A stretch of DNA of 64,000 nt from Actinomadura graeca (GCF_019175365.1 NZ_CP059572.1:7998001-8062000), one strand, 5' to 3'; positions 1-9,109 are shown, counted from the stretch's first letter. The notes: a model not told the origin generated them from the letters alone. Made by a program: numbers and translations.

Positions 1-679
1 CCGCGATGGTGAGACGGCTCAGCGGGTTCCCGGCCGCCCCGACGAAGCCCGTCATCAGCTCGTTCGCGAACACGCTCTCCCGCCAGTGGACGCGGGCCGT
101 GCCGCCGCCGCCGCGGTTCTCCACCGGGACGGGGAGCGGCCCGCCGCCGAGCAGCCGCCCGTACTCGGCCATCGCCGCGGGCCCGGTGAACACCGGGTTC
201 ACGAGCGCGTCCGGGGCGTCCGCCGGGGGGCTGACCAGGCCCTTCAGCCCCCACATGCTCCCGATGCCGAGGACGTGCCCCATCTCGTGGGTGATGACGT
301 CGAGCAGCGTCCCCTCGGCCTCCATCTGCCCGAGGTCGGCGGTGTCGAAGGCCATGTGCCCCTTGCACGGCTGGAGCCACGTGCCGTCCGCGGCGCGGCG
401 CGCGTGGGTCGGCCCCGCCTGGCCGAGCACGTGGCCGACGCCGTCGATCGCCTGTCCCTGCGCGAGGATCAGCACGTCGTCGATGAGGTCGCCGTCGATC
501 TCGATGTCGGGCAGGTCCCCGACGATGACGCGCGCCCAGCGGTCCGCGGCCCCCGCGAACGCGGCCTGCTGCTCATCGGAGAGCCCGCCGAGGAAGCGGA
601 TCTCGATGGTGAAGGGGGAGTCCGTCGCGGCGAGCTCCGAGGCCCGCGCGGCGTCGGCTTTCGCCAGATAGGTGTCCAT
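1..679 (-). CDS. Leishmanolysin-like zinc metalloprotease (C-terminus beyond window)
   Basis: Read on the minus strand from ATG at 679, the frame stays open to the window edge, so the C-terminus is missing. The visible 226 residues hold a zinc-peptidase motif HEMGHVLGIGSMWG (two His ligands, catalytic Glu, GxxH-like extension without the usual third His in place). This resembles the M8/leishmanolysin-related actinobacterial peptidases rather than matrixins. No signal peptide is visible from this start; an in-frame ATG at 715 would add twelve Arg-rich residues. The likely role is hydrolysis of peptide bonds; the substrate is unknown. It is followed upstream by the DUF72 gene on the same strand. 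Confidence 0.75.
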   Translation of the reverse strand, partial: MDTYLAKADAARASELAATDSPFTIEIRFLGGLSDEQQAAFAGAADRWARVIVGDLPDIEIDGDLIDDVLILAQGQAIDGVGHVLGQAGPTHARRAADGTWLQPCKGHMAFDTADLGQMEAEGTLLDVITHEMGHVLGIGSMWGLKGLVSPPADAPDALVNPVFTGPAAMAEYGRLLGGGPLPVPVENRGGGGTARVHWRESVFANELMTGFVGAAGNPLSRLTIA

Positions 680-795
680 GCCCCGACCCTGTGCCCTCGG
701 CGGCCGGGCGCGCATGAGCAACCCCTACTCAACCGCGCCGTCGCGTGGCCGGGGGAGTGCGGCGTTCCAAATCCCCTGTCTCTGGCGGAACTGCT

Positions 796-1647
796 TCAGA
801 ACAGGGTGGGGGGCTCGGCCGGCTCCGGTTCGGGCAGCGGCTCGACCTCCGGCACCAGGGCCCGCACGTCGTCGTGGAAGCGGCGGGCGAGCGGAAGCGC
901 CTCGGCGTTGTCGGGCGTATGGACGAACACGGTCGGCGAACGGCCCTCGCGCAGCCACCCCGCGACCGTCCCCGCCCAGTCGCGCCAGCCCTCGACCGTC
1001 CCGGACGTGTCGTCCCTGCCGAGGTAGCGGACGATCGGGCGGCCCGTGAGGGCCCGCGACCGCCGGGGGACGCGGGGCTTCTTCGTCCAGGCGTCCCGTT
1101 CGGCGTCGCTGGTCGGGCGGCTCCGGAAGAGGGTGGTGGTGTCGAAGGGCACCCATTCGGCGCCGGCACTTGTGAGGACCTGTTCGAGGAGCCGCTCGGA
1201 CCGCGCGTCCTCGAAGAAGGCGCGGTGGCGGACCTCGACCGCGCGGGCGTGGGAGCGGGGGAGCCGGTGCAGGAAGCGCGCCAGGCCGCCGAGGTCGGCC
1301 GGCCCGAACGAGCCCGGCAGCTGGATCCAGAGCGCGTGGACGCGGGGCCCGAGCGGCTCGACCGCGTCCAGGAACGCGCGGACCTCGTCGTCGGCGCCGT
1401 TGAGGCGGCGCTCGTGCGTGATCGCCTTGGGCAGCTTGACCACGAACCGGAAGTCCGGGGACGTCTGCCGTGCCCACGACTCCACGGCGGTCCTCGCGGG
1501 GGTCGCGTAGAAGGTGGTGTTGCCCTCGACCGCGTTGCACCAGGTCGCGTACGCGCGCAGGCGCTCGTCCGGCGGAAGCGGGTGGGGCAGGAAGCGCCGC
1601 TGCCAGGGCGCGTGGGTCCACATCGCGCATCCCACGTGAAGCCGCAT
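796..1647 (-). CDS. DUF72 family protein
   Basis: About 283 residues starting MRLHVGCAMW. The N-terminal HVGCAMWTH, the internal NTTFYATP and FRFVVKLPKAITHERRL stretches, and the C-terminal VFVHTPDNAEA are the conserved pieces of the DUF72 (YecE-like) TIM-barrel family. Molecular function of the family is not established. Two further in-frame starts lie just upstream (ATG at 1668 and 1686), each inside a duplicated ATGTTCGG word, so the exact start is uncertain. The start chosen matches the usual N-terminus of the family. Confidence 0.85.
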   Translation of the reverse strand: MRLHVGCAMWTHAPWQRRFLPHPLPPDERLRAYATWCNAVEGNTTFYATPARTAVESWARQTSPDFRFVVKLPKAITHERRLNGADDEVRAFLDAVEPLGPRVHALWIQLPGSFGPADLGGLARFLHRLPRSHARAVEVRHRAFFEDARSERLLEQVLTSAGAEWVPFDTTTLFRSRPTSDAERDAWTKKPRVPRRSRALTGRPIVRYLGRDDTSGTVEGWRDWAGTVAGWLREGRSPTVFVHTPDNAEALPLARRFHDDVRALVPEVEPLPEPEPAEPPTLF

Positions 1648-1686
1648 GAAGGCGACGCTACCGAACATGGAACGCCCGCCGAACAT

Positions 1687-1729
1687 GGGACGGGAGGCCG
1701 CGCGTAGCCCTGGCGCGGCCTCCCGTCCC
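1687..1729 (-). terminator. Strong hairpin downstream of LPMO gene
   Basis: A perfect 17-bp inverted repeat (arms 1687-1703 and 1713-1729, 9-nt loop) lies just after the LPMO stop codon in its direction of transcription. There is no T-run, as is usual for high-GC actinomycete terminators. Confidence 0.75.
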
Positions 1730-1751
1730 GGTCTCGGTCAGCTACCGGAGG

Positions 1752-2345
1752 TCAGCTGAAGTCGAGGTCGGAGCACTGGTAGAAGGCGTTGCCGGTGTCC
1801 GCGATGTCCCAGACGGCCAGCATGATGTGGCGACCCGTGCGCTGCGGGAGCGTGCCGTTGTGGGTCGTCGGGTTGGACGGCATCTTGCCGCTGTAGTTCT
1901 GCTGGACGAACGGGGTGAGGTCCAGCGCGGCGCGGGTCAGCGGCTGGCTGCTGTTCCAGCCCTCCTTGGTGATGAAGTAGCGGAAGGAGGAGGTGGAGTG
2001 CGGGGCGGTGAACTGCCACTTGATGCTGAGGGCGGAGCCGCTCGTGACCTTCGTCCCGGGCCAGCCGGTGCCGCCGCGCTGGTCGTCGAGCGGCGACCAG
2101 CGTCCGTCCGCTCCGGCGCAGATGGTGCCGTCGCGGGGGCCGGAGGCCGGGAACCCCTTCGGGCCCTCGACGCCGTCGGGGTCCCATTGGACCTCGCCGC
2201 AGTCCTGGACCTTGTGCGTGCCGCACAGATAGCTGCGGCTCGGCGGCGATGTGGTGAAGCCGTGCGACCACGCCGGCACCGCGATCACCACGGGCAGGCC
2301 GACGGCGATGGTGGCGGCTACGGCGAGACTGGACTTCCTTGGCAT
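1752..2345 (-). CDS. Secreted AA10 lytic polysaccharide monooxygenase (chitin-active type)
   Basis: A 197-residue single-domain AA10 (CBM33) enzyme that oxidatively cleaves crystalline polysaccharide, most likely chitin, outside the cell. The Sec signal peptide ends ...PAWS-HGF, leaving His28 as mature N-terminus. His28 and His116 (in TAPHSTSSFRYF) form the copper histidine brace, and Phe188 in NAFYQCSD fits the axial position known from CBP21. Cysteines 41/49/76/191 can form disulfides. No carbohydrate-binding module is attached. An AGAAG-type ribosome site precedes the ATG. The promoter carries a 17-bp palindrome similar to a site in front of the GH18 chitinase at 25424, so the two may be co-induced. 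Confidence 0.93.
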   Translation of the reverse strand: MPRKSSLAVAATIAVGLPVVIAVPAWSHGFTTSPPSRSYLCGTHKVQDCGEVQWDPDGVEGPKGFPASGPRDGTICAGADGRWSPLDDQRGGTGWPGTKVTSGSALSIKWQFTAPHSTSSFRYFITKEGWNSSQPLTRAALDLTPFVQQNYSGKMPSNPTTHNGTLPQRTGRHIMLAVWDIADTGNAFYQCSDLDFS

Positions 2346-2413
2346 CCTGCTTCTCCTTGGCGGGGAGGTACGAGTACCTGGAGGCGGAGTCGAGCCGGCC
2401 CGGCAACCAACTC

Positions 2414-2430
2414 AAAGGAAACTTTCCTTT
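2414..2430. promoter_or_regulatory. 17-bp palindrome upstream of LPMO gene (candidate operator)
   Basis: AAAGGAAACTTTCCTTT is a perfect palindrome around a central base, 69 bp before the LPMO start codon. The chitinase promoter at 25388-25404 carries a related element sharing the AGTTTCCT half. I infer an operator for a repressor or activator of chitin-degrading genes; the regulator is unknown. Confidence 0.6.
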
Positions 2431-2574
2431 TAGTAAGGTGGCCCCTCTGCGGCTCCGAGTCAAGTCCCGGAGAAGCCAAGTGGTCACTGGGGCCCATGTT
2501 CCTGGCACTCCGTGCATAGGGGACGGCGGGCGGGCGGGCATACGCTCCGGGTCAACCCAGAGGAAGGTGCTCCC

Positions 2575-2685
2575 ATGACCGGAACAACGGAACGGAACGA
2601 CGGCGACACTCTGTGGGTGACGCCCGACTACCAGATCGTGGAGACGTCACTCGAGGTCACGGCCTACTTCGGCGTCGAGATCTGA
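2575..2685 (+). CDS. pqqA: PqqA, coenzyme PQQ precursor peptide
   Basis: A 36-residue peptide with a strong ribosome site (AGGAAGG, 7 nt before ATG). It holds the precursor motif E-x3-Y as Glu27-Val-Thr-Ala-Tyr31, the Glu and Tyr that PqqE crosslinks and from which the whole PQQ skeleton is built. The sequence around it (VETSLEVTAYFGVEI) has the normal PqqA length after the Tyr. It begins the operon and lies 10 bp before pqqB. The N-terminal half is more acidic and longer than in proteobacterial PqqA, as expected of the leader that binds PqqD. Confidence 0.93.
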   Translation: MTGTTERNDGDTLWVTPDYQIVETSLEVTAYFGVEI

Positions 2686-2695
2686 CCCGGCCGCG

Positions 2696-3598
2696 ATGCG
2701 GCTGCTGGTCCTCGGCACCGCGGCGGGCGGCGGCGTGCCCCAGTGGAACTGCGCATGCCGGGGGTGCGCCGCCGCCCGAGCCGAGCCGACATGGCGTCGC
2801 CGTCACGCCTCGATCGCCGTCGAGGCGGGCGGGGGACGGTGGTTCGTCGTCAACGCGACGCCCGACATCGGCGAGCAGATCGAGGAGTGCGGCGAGCTGC
2901 ACCCCGGCCCCGGCCGGCGCGACACGCCCGTCGCGGGTGTGATCCTCACCGACGCCGAGCTCGACCACACGCTCGGCCTCCCGCGTCTGCGGGAGGCGTC
3001 GGGCGTGCGTGTCGTGGCGACCGCCACGGTGCGCGCCGCGCTGTCGCGCGGACTCCGCCTGGACCGCGTCCTCGCCCCCTACACCGCGCTGTCCTGGACG
3101 ACCCTCCCCGAACACGCGCCCGAGCCGCTGGACGGCGGGCCGCTGGAGGTCCAGGGCATCCGGGTGTCGGGCAAACGGCCCCGCTACGCGGTGGACGAGG
3201 ACGTCGACGCCGGTGACGCCTGGGTGGTCGCCCTGCGCATCCGCGACGCCCGGGACGGCAAGGTCGTCGTGTACGCGCCGGCGCTCGCCGCCTGGCCGGA
3301 CGAGCTGGACGGCGTCCTGCGCGGCGCCGACTGCGTCTTCGTGGACGGCACGTTCTGGGACGACGAGGAGCCCCGCCGGACGGGATGCTCCACCCGGACG
3401 TCCACCGAGATGGGCCACCTGCCGATCACCGGCCCGAACGGGACGGAGGAGCGGCTGGCGGCCCTGCCCGCCGAACGGCGCCTGTACACCCATCTGAACA
3501 ACACGAACCCCCTCATCGACCCGTCCGACGAAGGACACCGGCGGCTCGCCGCGGCCGGGATCGAGGTGGCCAGCGAGAGAACGGTGATCGAACTGTGA
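2696..3598 (+). CDS. pqqB: PQQ biosynthesis protein PqqB
   Basis: A 300-residue metallo-beta-lactamase-fold protein. The start MRLLVLGTAAGGGVPQWNC is the conserved PqqB N-terminus with its CxCxxC cysteines (Cys19, Cys21, Cys24). ILTDAELDHTLGL carries the altered metal motif of the family. In known systems PqqB hydroxylates the tyrosine part of the crosslinked peptide and supplies the PqqC substrate. It ends inside a GTGA overlap with pqqC, so the two genes are translationally coupled. Confidence 0.96.
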   Translation: MRLLVLGTAAGGGVPQWNCACRGCAAARAEPTWRRRHASIAVEAGGGRWFVVNATPDIGEQIEECGELHPGPGRRDTPVAGVILTDAELDHTLGLPRLREASGVRVVATATVRAALSRGLRLDRVLAPYTALSWTTLPEHAPEPLDGGPLEVQGIRVSGKRPRYAVDEDVDAGDAWVVALRIRDARDGKVVVYAPALAAWPDELDGVLRGADCVFVDGTFWDDEEPRRTGCSTRTSTEMGHLPITGPNGTEERLAALPAERRLYTHLNNTNPLIDPSDEGHRRLAAAGIEVASERTVIEL

Positions 3599-4344
3599 GC
3601 ACGGCACGGCCCGTGGACGGGCTGGAGCAACGCCTCCGCAGGCTGGGGGCGGACCGGTACCACCACCGGCATCCCTTCAACCTCCGCATGCACGAGGGGC
3701 TGCTGTCCCCGGACGAGCTGCGCACGTGGATCCTCAACCGGTTCCACTACCAGCGGCACATCCCGGTGAAGGACGCGCTGATCCTCTCCAAGCTCGGCAC
3801 GCGCGAGCTGCGGCAGTCCTGGATCCGCCGCATCCACGACCACGACGGCGTGCCCGGGGAGGACGGCCGTCCCGCGCAGGACGGCGGGATCGAGCGGTGG
3901 CTGCGGCTCGGCGAGGCGGCCGGCCTGCAGCGCGGGCTGCTGATGTCCGGCGAGGGCGTGCTGCCCGCGGTCCGGCTGGCCGTGGACGGCTACGTGAACT
4001 TCTGCCGCAACGCCACGGTGCTGGAGGCCGTCGCGTCCTCGCTGACCGAGCTGTTCGCGCCCGACCTGATGACGACCCGGATCGCCGCGTGGGAACGCCA
4101 CTACCCGTGGGTCGAGCCGGAGGGCCTGCGGTATTTCCAGATGCGGGTCGGCCAGGGCCGCCGCGACGCCGAGGAGGCGCTGGCCCTCGTCGAGCGCTGG
4201 ACGCGCGGCCGCCGCGCCGACGAGAACCTCGCGCTGGAGGCGGTCGCGTTCAAGTGCGACGTGCTCTGGTCCCTGCTGGACGCGGTCGAGCGCGCGGGCG
4301 AGAAGGCCGCGGAGCACGCGCGGGGACCGTCCGATGCCGTCTGA
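3595..4344 (+). CDS. pqqC: Pyrroloquinoline-quinone synthase PqqC
   Basis: A 249-residue protein from a GTG start that overlaps the pqqB stop. PqqC is a cofactorless helical-bundle oxidase that performs the last ring closure and eight-electron oxidation to PQQ. Family marks visible are HPFNLRMHEGLL near the N-terminus, WILNRFHYQRHIPVKDA, RIHDHDG and the C-terminal KCDVLWSLLDA. The length is normal. It overlaps pqqD by 11 nt. Confidence 0.96.
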   Translation: MSTARPVDGLEQRLRRLGADRYHHRHPFNLRMHEGLLSPDELRTWILNRFHYQRHIPVKDALILSKLGTRELRQSWIRRIHDHDGVPGEDGRPAQDGGIERWLRLGEAAGLQRGLLMSGEGVLPAVRLAVDGYVNFCRNATVLEAVASSLTELFAPDLMTTRIAAWERHYPWVEPEGLRYFQMRVGQGRRDAEEALALVERWTRGRRADENLALEAVAFKCDVLWSLLDAVERAGEKAAEHARGPSDAV

Positions 4345-4600
4345 GGACCACTGGCGGCCGGCGCTGGAGGACTCCATCGTGCTGCGGTACGACCGCGTCC
4401 GCGGCGCCGACCTGCTGCTCATGCCCGAGCGCGCGGTGCGGCTCAGCGGCACCGGCGGCCGGATCCTGCGGCTGTGCGACGGCAGTCGCACCGTCGACGG
4501 CATCATCACCGAGCTGAGCCGGGCGTTCCCGGACGCGCCGCTGTCCGACGAGGTGCCCGCCTTCCTGGAGCGGGTCCGCGAGGAAGGCTGGCTCCGGTGA
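4334..4600 (+). CDS. pqqD: PQQ peptide chaperone PqqD
   Basis: An 88-residue winged-helix RRE-type chaperone that binds PqqA and presents it to the radical enzyme PqqE. The core LSGTGGRILRLCDGSRTVDGI and the hydrophobic C-terminal helix ending in GWL are typical. Its start lies inside the end of pqqC and its stop overlaps the GTG of pqqE, which implies tight coupling. Confidence 0.95.
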   Translation: MPSEDHWRPALEDSIVLRYDRVRGADLLLMPERAVRLSGTGGRILRLCDGSRTVDGIITELSRAFPDAPLSDEVPAFLERVREEGWLR

Positions 4601-5712
4601 CCGGCCCGGCCACGGCGACCGGCCAGGAGGCGCGGAACCTCCCCGCACCCTGGGCGCTGCTCGCGGAGGTCACCCACGCGTGCCCGCTGCACTGCCCGTA
4701 CTGCTCGAACCCGCTGGAACTGGTGCGTAAGAGCGCGGAGCTGTCCGCCGGCGACTGGGCGCGCGTCTTCGCCGAGGCGGCCGACCTCGGCGTGGTGCAG
4801 TCCCACATCTCCGGAGGCGAGCCGCTGCTGCGCCCCGACCTGCCGGAGATCGTCGCGTCCGCCCACCGGGCCGGCGTCTACACCCAGCTCGTCACCAGCG
4901 GCCTCGGCCTCACCGCCGACCGGCTCGGCGGGCTGGCGGAGGCCGGGCTCAACAGCGTCCAGCTCTCGGTCCAGGACGCCCGCCGCCCCGGCTCCGACCT
5001 GATCGCCGGGACCGCCTCGTACACCGCCAAGGAACACGCCGCCGAGGTGATCCGCGCCTCCGGGCTGCCCTTCGGGCTGAACGTCGTCCTGCACCGGCAC
5101 AACCTCGACCACCTCCCGGAGATCATCGAGCTCGGCGCCCGCTGGGGGGCGGGCAGGATCGAGCTCGCCAACACCCAGTTCTACGGCTGGGCGCTCCGCA
5201 ACCGCGCGGCGCTGCTGCCCACCAGGGACCAGCTCGACCGTGCCAAGGCCACCGTCGCCGCCTACGACGCCGGCGGCGGGCCCGAGCTGGTGTGGGTCAT
5301 GCCCGACTACTACGAGGGGCTCCCGAAGCCGTGCATGGGCGGCTGGGGCATGCGCTCGATCACCGTCGGCCCGGACGGCACGGCGCTCCCGTGCCCCGCC
5401 GCCTACGCGATCGCGGACCTGGCGCCGCCGAACGTCCGCGACCGTCCGCTGTCCTGGATCTGGACGGAGTCGGCGGCCTTCAACGCCTACCGGGGCACCG
5501 CATGGATGACCGGCCCGTGCGGCGGCTGCCCCCGCCGTGAGACCGACTTCGGCGGCTGCCGCTGCCAGGCGTACGCGCTGACCGGCGACGCCGCGCGCAC
5601 CGACCCGGCCTGCTCCCTGTCACCCGACCACCACCTGGTCCGGGACCCGGTCACCGAGGCAGTGCAGGCCCCCGCGCCGGAACCCGTGTTCGTCTACCGG
5701 TATCCGTCCTGA
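4597..5712 (+). CDS. pqqE: PQQ radical SAM enzyme PqqE
   Basis: A 371-residue radical SAM protein that forms the Glu-Tyr carbon-carbon crosslink in PqqA. The SAM cluster motif is Cys29-x3-Cys33-x2-Cys36 (CPLHCPYC), followed by ISGGEPLLR. The C-terminal SPASM region binds auxiliary Fe-S clusters and shows CMGGWG, LPCPAAY, GPCGGC, GGCRCQ and DPAC. The start is GTG at 4597, overlapping the pqqD stop. It closes the operon only 6 bp from the convergent spherulin-like gene, with no obvious hairpin between. No pqqF protease or PQQ-dependent dehydrogenase is present in the window. Confidence 0.96.
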   Translation: MTGPATATGQEARNLPAPWALLAEVTHACPLHCPYCSNPLELVRKSAELSAGDWARVFAEAADLGVVQSHISGGEPLLRPDLPEIVASAHRAGVYTQLVTSGLGLTADRLGGLAEAGLNSVQLSVQDARRPGSDLIAGTASYTAKEHAAEVIRASGLPFGLNVVLHRHNLDHLPEIIELGARWGAGRIELANTQFYGWALRNRAALLPTRDQLDRAKATVAAYDAGGGPELVWVMPDYYEGLPKPCMGGWGMRSITVGPDGTALPCPAAYAIADLAPPNVRDRPLSWIWTESAAFNAYRGTAWMTGPCGGCPRRETDFGGCRCQAYALTGDAARTDPACSLSPDHHLVRDPVTEAVQAPAPEPVFVYRYPS

Positions 5713-5718
5713 GCCGGC

Positions 5719-6408
5719 TCACTGCTGGGAGTAGACGAGTGACAGCTCGCGGGAGAAGTACTCAGGGAGGCCGTCCCAGGGGTTCGCGCCCTTGCGGTCC
5801 GTCACGTACACGACCCCCGCGTTGCACCGGCGCGCCCGCGCCAGCGCGCGCGCCAGCACGGGACGTGGTGCTGCGTACACCAGATGGCAGAAGCGTTCGG
5901 CGGGGAGCTGCCTCGCCCACGCGGGCGCACGCAGACGGCGGTACGCCGACCACGGCCCCTCGAAGGTGACCAGGAGGTCGGCGAGCCCGGAGTAGGCGGC
6001 GTCGGGGTAGGTGCCGTGGTTGAAGACGATGTACTCCATGCCGCGGCCCCGCGCCCCGGCGGTGATCCGCCTGTACCGCAGGACGTGCCCCGGCTCGGCG
6101 GACACCTGGTCGAGGAAGGCCATCCGGATGCCGTACCACGTCCGGTAGCGCCTCAGCTCCTCCTCGACCTCGCAGGGCGGGCGGCGGCCGTACGCGGTGT
6201 CCACGTACCCCGCGAGCCGCACCCCGGCGGCGGACGTGCGGTCCGCCACGGCGGCGAACTCGCGGTCCCGGACGGTGCCCGCCCCGCTGTCGACGTTGAG
6301 CACGACGACGCCCAGCCGGGCGTCGGCGAGGTCCGCCCAGTCCACAGCGGCCGGATGGAAGTAGGCGGGCACCGCCACCGAGCCGACCCGGCCGGTCAGC
6401 CCGGGCAT
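5719..6408 (-). CDS. Spherulin-4 / Sph3-like glycoside hydrolase (GH135-type)
   Basis: 229 residues of the spherulation-specific family 4 type (TIM barrel). The marks are VVVLNVDSGAG near residue 40, GYVDTAYG near 68, and LVTFEGPW with Glu150. Fungal Sph3 (GH135) cleaves partly deacetylated galactosaminogalactan. The usual Asp-Glu acid pair appears here as Asp100-Gln101, so the catalytic Glu may be lost or shifted. No signal peptide is visible, which fits a cytoplasmic or non-classically located protein. It is the last gene of the exopolysaccharide operon and overlaps the epimerase before it by 13 nt. Confidence 0.7.
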   Translation of the reverse strand: MPGLTGRVGSVAVPAYFHPAAVDWADLADARLGVVVLNVDSGAGTVRDREFAAVADRTSAAGVRLAGYVDTAYGRRPPCEVEEELRRYRTWYGIRMAFLDQVSAEPGHVLRYRRITAGARGRGMEYIVFNHGTYPDAAYSGLADLLVTFEGPWSAYRRLRAPAWARQLPAERFCHLVYAAPRPVLARALARARRCNAGVVYVTDRKGANPWDGLPEYFSRELSLVYSQQ

Positions 6409-7298
6409 ACCGTCTCCGCCCAGAGGTCGCGCAGCGAGGTCGTCAGGTCGGTCGCGGGCTTCCAGCCGAGGGCGCGGCCGATCGCCCGGATGTCGGCCTG
6501 CTGCCAGGCCACGCCCGAGGAGCGCTCGGAGCCGGGCGCGGCGGCCTCCAGGATCCGGCGCCTCGACCCGGTGACGCGCTGGAGCAGCGCCGTCAGGTCG
6601 CGCAGCCGCGTCGCCCGGCCGCTGCCCACGTTGAGGACGACGGGCAGCCGCCCCGGGGCGAGGGCGGCGGTCAGCACGGCGTCGGCGACGTCTCGGACGT
6701 CCACCAGGTCCCGGCTCGCCGTCAGCGGCCCCACGCGGACGTCCTCGTCGGTGCCCGCGCGGCGCAGCTCGTTGACGAGGCGCCCCGCCAGCGTGGACCC
6801 GGGCGAGCCCGGGCCGATCGGGTTGAACACCCGGAGGACGACCGCGTCCAGCGCGGTCTCGGCGGCCGCGCGGACCAGCTCCGTCCCGGCCAGCTTCGTC
6901 ACGCCGTACAGCCCGAGGGGACGCGGCGGGGCCGACTCGGTCACCGGCGTCCCGTACTCCACCTCGCCGTACTCGGCGGCCGAGCCCACGTGGACCAGCC
7001 GCACCGGCGCGGACGCGGACGTCAGCGCCGTCACGAGGTTCGCCACCCCGACGACGTTCCCCCTGACCAGCTCCCCGGGAGTGCCGCCGGTGACCCCGGC
7101 GCAGTTGATGACGGCGTCCGGCGCGACGTCGGCGATGGTCTCGGCGATCGCCGCGGGCCCGGCGGCCAGGTCCAGCTCCCGCCCTCCCGGCTCCGGGGAA
7201 CGCGCGGCCGCGACGACCTCGACCTCCGCCGCGGCGGCGCGCACCCGGACGTGCCGGCCGACGAAGCCGGTCGCGCCGATCAGCAGGACACGGCTCAT
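6396..7298 (-). CDS. NAD-dependent sugar epimerase/dehydratase (SDR)
   Basis: A 300-residue extended short-chain dehydrogenase. The NAD-binding motif GATGFVG is at residues 8-14, the catalytic YxxxK is YGVTK, and the Ser lies in HVGSAAEYG. It probably modifies a nucleotide sugar (4-epimerase, 4,6-dehydratase or reductase) for the polymer made by this operon; the exact substrate cannot be read. Its ATG overlaps the stop of the nucleotidyltransferase gene (ATGA). Confidence 0.85.
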   Translation of the reverse strand: MSRVLLIGATGFVGRHVRVRAAAAEVEVVAAARSPEPGGRELDLAAGPAAIAETIADVAPDAVINCAGVTGGTPGELVRGNVVGVANLVTALTSASAPVRLVHVGSAAEYGEVEYGTPVTESAPPRPLGLYGVTKLAGTELVRAAAETALDAVVLRVFNPIGPGSPGSTLAGRLVNELRRAGTDEDVRVGPLTASRDLVDVRDVADAVLTAALAPGRLPVVLNVGSGRATRLRDLTALLQRVTGSRRRILEAAAPGSERSSGVAWQQADIRAIGRALGWKPATDLTTSLRDLWAETVCPG

Positions 7299-8074
7299 CG
7301 CCGGATCACCGGTTCCTTGCGGGCGGGCTGCTCGCCGCGCCCGCCGGCCGCCACCACCCGGTCCCGGCCCTCCATCAGCTGCGGGCGCAGGCGCGGGAAC
7401 TCGGCGTTGGCGCGGTCGTAGTCGTCCGGGCGGCCGATGTCCAGCCAGTAGCCGTCGAACCGGTACTCGCGGGGGTGGCGTCCCTCCGCGAGCAGGTCCA
7501 GGACCAGCTCGTCGAAGCCGAGGGCGATGCCCGGCTCGTACTTGCCGAGGGCCTCCTTGGAGACCCCGTACACGCCCATGCTCACCTGGTAGTCGAGCGT
7601 CGGCTTCTCGCTGAACTCCACGACCCGGCCGTCCTTGGTCGTGAGCACGCCGAAGTCGATGTCCACCTGGCGCGCGTACGTGGCCACGGTCAGCGGGGGA
7701 CGGGTCGCCATGTGCTCGTCCAGCAGCCCGGCGAAGTCCAGGTCGGTGAGCACGTCGCCGTTCATCACCAGGAAGTCGGGCGGGAGACGGTCGAGCAGCG
7801 TCAGCAGAGGGCCGATCGTGCCGAGCGGCGCCTCCTCGGCCGCGTAGTCGATGCGCAGCCCCCACCGGCTCCCGTTCCCGACGTACGACCGGATCAGATG
7901 CCCGAGATGCCCGATCGCCAGCGTCACCGTCCGGAACCCCTGGCGGGAGAGCTGGTGCAGCAGTATTTCGAGGATCGCGTACTCGTCGCCGATCGGGACG
8001 AGCGGTTTGGGCAGTGTCGTCGTGTACGGCCGCAGCCGCACCCCTTTGCCGCCAGCGAGGATAACGGCGTGCAT
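7295..8074 (-). CDS. Sugar-phosphate nucleotidyltransferase
   Basis: 259 residues with the pyrophosphorylase signature [13 protein letters not shown] at the N-terminus, KPLVPIGD, the metal Asp in MNGDVLTD, and EFSEKP. It makes an NDP-sugar from a sugar 1-phosphate (mannose/glucose type). Short length and absence of a left-handed beta-helix argue against GlmU. A good ribosome site (GGAGAGGAA) precedes the ATG at 8074. It sits between two epimerase genes and likely supplies their substrate. Confidence 0.88.
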   Translation of the reverse strand: MHAVILAGGKGVRLRPYTTTLPKPLVPIGDEYAILEILLHQLSRQGFRTVTLAIGHLGHLIRSYVGNGSRWGLRIDYAAEEAPLGTIGPLLTLLDRLPPDFLVMNGDVLTDLDFAGLLDEHMATRPPLTVATYARQVDIDFGVLTTKDGRVVEFSEKPTLDYQVSMGVYGVSKEALGKYEPGIALGFDELVLDLLAEGRHPREYRFDGYWLDIGRPDDYDRANAEFPRLRPQLMEGRDRVVAAGGRGEQPARKEPVIRR

Positions 8075-8088
8075 GATTCCTCTCCGTG

Positions 8089-9084
8089 CTAGATGTTGTA
8101 CAGGGACGGCCGGTAGCGCGCCAGGTTGAGCGGGTCCAGGAACCACTCGATGGTGTCCTTCAGCCCCTCCTCCAGCGTGTACCGGGGCCGCCAGCCGGTG
8201 TCGCGGCGCAGCCTGCCGCTGTCGCAGACCAGCCGCATCACCTCCGAGGCCGCGGGCCGCTCCCGGGCCGCGTCGGAGCGGAACTCGGTGTCGGCGCCCA
8301 TCAGCTCGGCGATCGTGCGGGCGAGCCGGCCCATGGAGATCTCGTGTCCGGTCCCGGAGTTGAACAGGCCGCCCACGACGGCCTGCTCGGGGGCGGTCCC
8401 GAGGGTGAAGAACGCCTCGGCGGTGTCCTTGACGAACGTGAAGTCCCTGGTCGGCTCCAGCGCGCCCACCTTGACGACGTCGGCGTCCGCGGCGATCTGG
8501 CTGATCACCGTCGGGATGAACGCGCGGGCGGACTGGCGGGGCCCGAAGGTGTTGAACGGCCGCAGCGTCACCACCGGCAGGCCGAAGGAGGCGTGGTAGC
8601 TCTCCACCAGCTTGTCCGCCCCGATCTTCGTGGCCGCGTACGGCGACTGCGCCTGGAGCGGGTGCGACTCCGCGATCGGCACCTCGCGGGCCGTGCCGTA
8701 GGTCTCGCTCGTCGAGGTGTGCACCATCCGGGGCGTGCAGAGGCTCCGCACGGCCTCCAGGACGTTCAGCGTGCCGAGGACGTTCGTCTCCACGTACGAC
8801 TGCGGCGCCCGGTAGGAGTAGGGGATCGCGATCAGCGCCGCGAGGTGGTAGACGGCGTCGGCCTTGCTGATCAGGTCGTACACCGACTCCGGGTCCCGGA
8901 CGTCGCCCGGCAGCACCTCGACGGAGTCCATGACGTCCGGTGACAGCGTGTCGAGCCAGCCCCAGGTGCCGAACGAGTTGTACTGGACCATGGCCCGCAC
9001 TTGATGGCCCCGTTCCACGAGCAGCTCGACGAGGTGGGAGCCGATGAATCCGTCGGCTCCCGTCACGGCCACCATGCTCTTCAT
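8089..9084 (-). CDS. NDP-sugar 4,6-dehydratase/epimerase (LegB/GDP-mannose dehydratase-like SDR)
   Basis: A 331-residue extended SDR with GADGFIGSH at the N-terminus, [19 protein letters not shown] and catalytic [14 protein letters not shown] and [10 protein letters not shown] are typical of 4,6-dehydratases of the LegB (UDP-GlcNAc) or GDP-mannose group. In the polymer operon it probably acts on a HexNAc-type sugar nucleotide. It is separated from the nucleotidyltransferase by only 14 bp. Confidence 0.85.
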   Translation of the reverse strand: MKSMVAVTGADGFIGSHLVELLVERGHQVRAMVQYNSFGTWGWLDTLSPDVMDSVEVLPGDVRDPESVYDLISKADAVYHLAALIAIPYSYRAPQSYVETNVLGTLNVLEAVRSLCTPRMVHTSTSETYGTAREVPIAESHPLQAQSPYAATKIGADKLVESYHASFGLPVVTLRPFNTFGPRQSARAFIPTVISQIAADADVVKVGALEPTRDFTFVKDTAEAFFTLGTAPEQAVVGGLFNSGTGHEISMGRLARTIAELMGADTEFRSDAARERPAASEVMRLVCDSGRLRRDTGWRPRYTLEEGLKDTIEWFLDPLNLARYRPSLYNI

Positions 9085-9109
9085 CGGATTCGTGCCTTTC
9101 AGCGAGGGT

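Noticed and set aside
1661..1686. Duplicated ATGTTCGG word as an insertion scar
   Set aside because: Only eight bases are repeated and there are no transposon ends; chance is enough.
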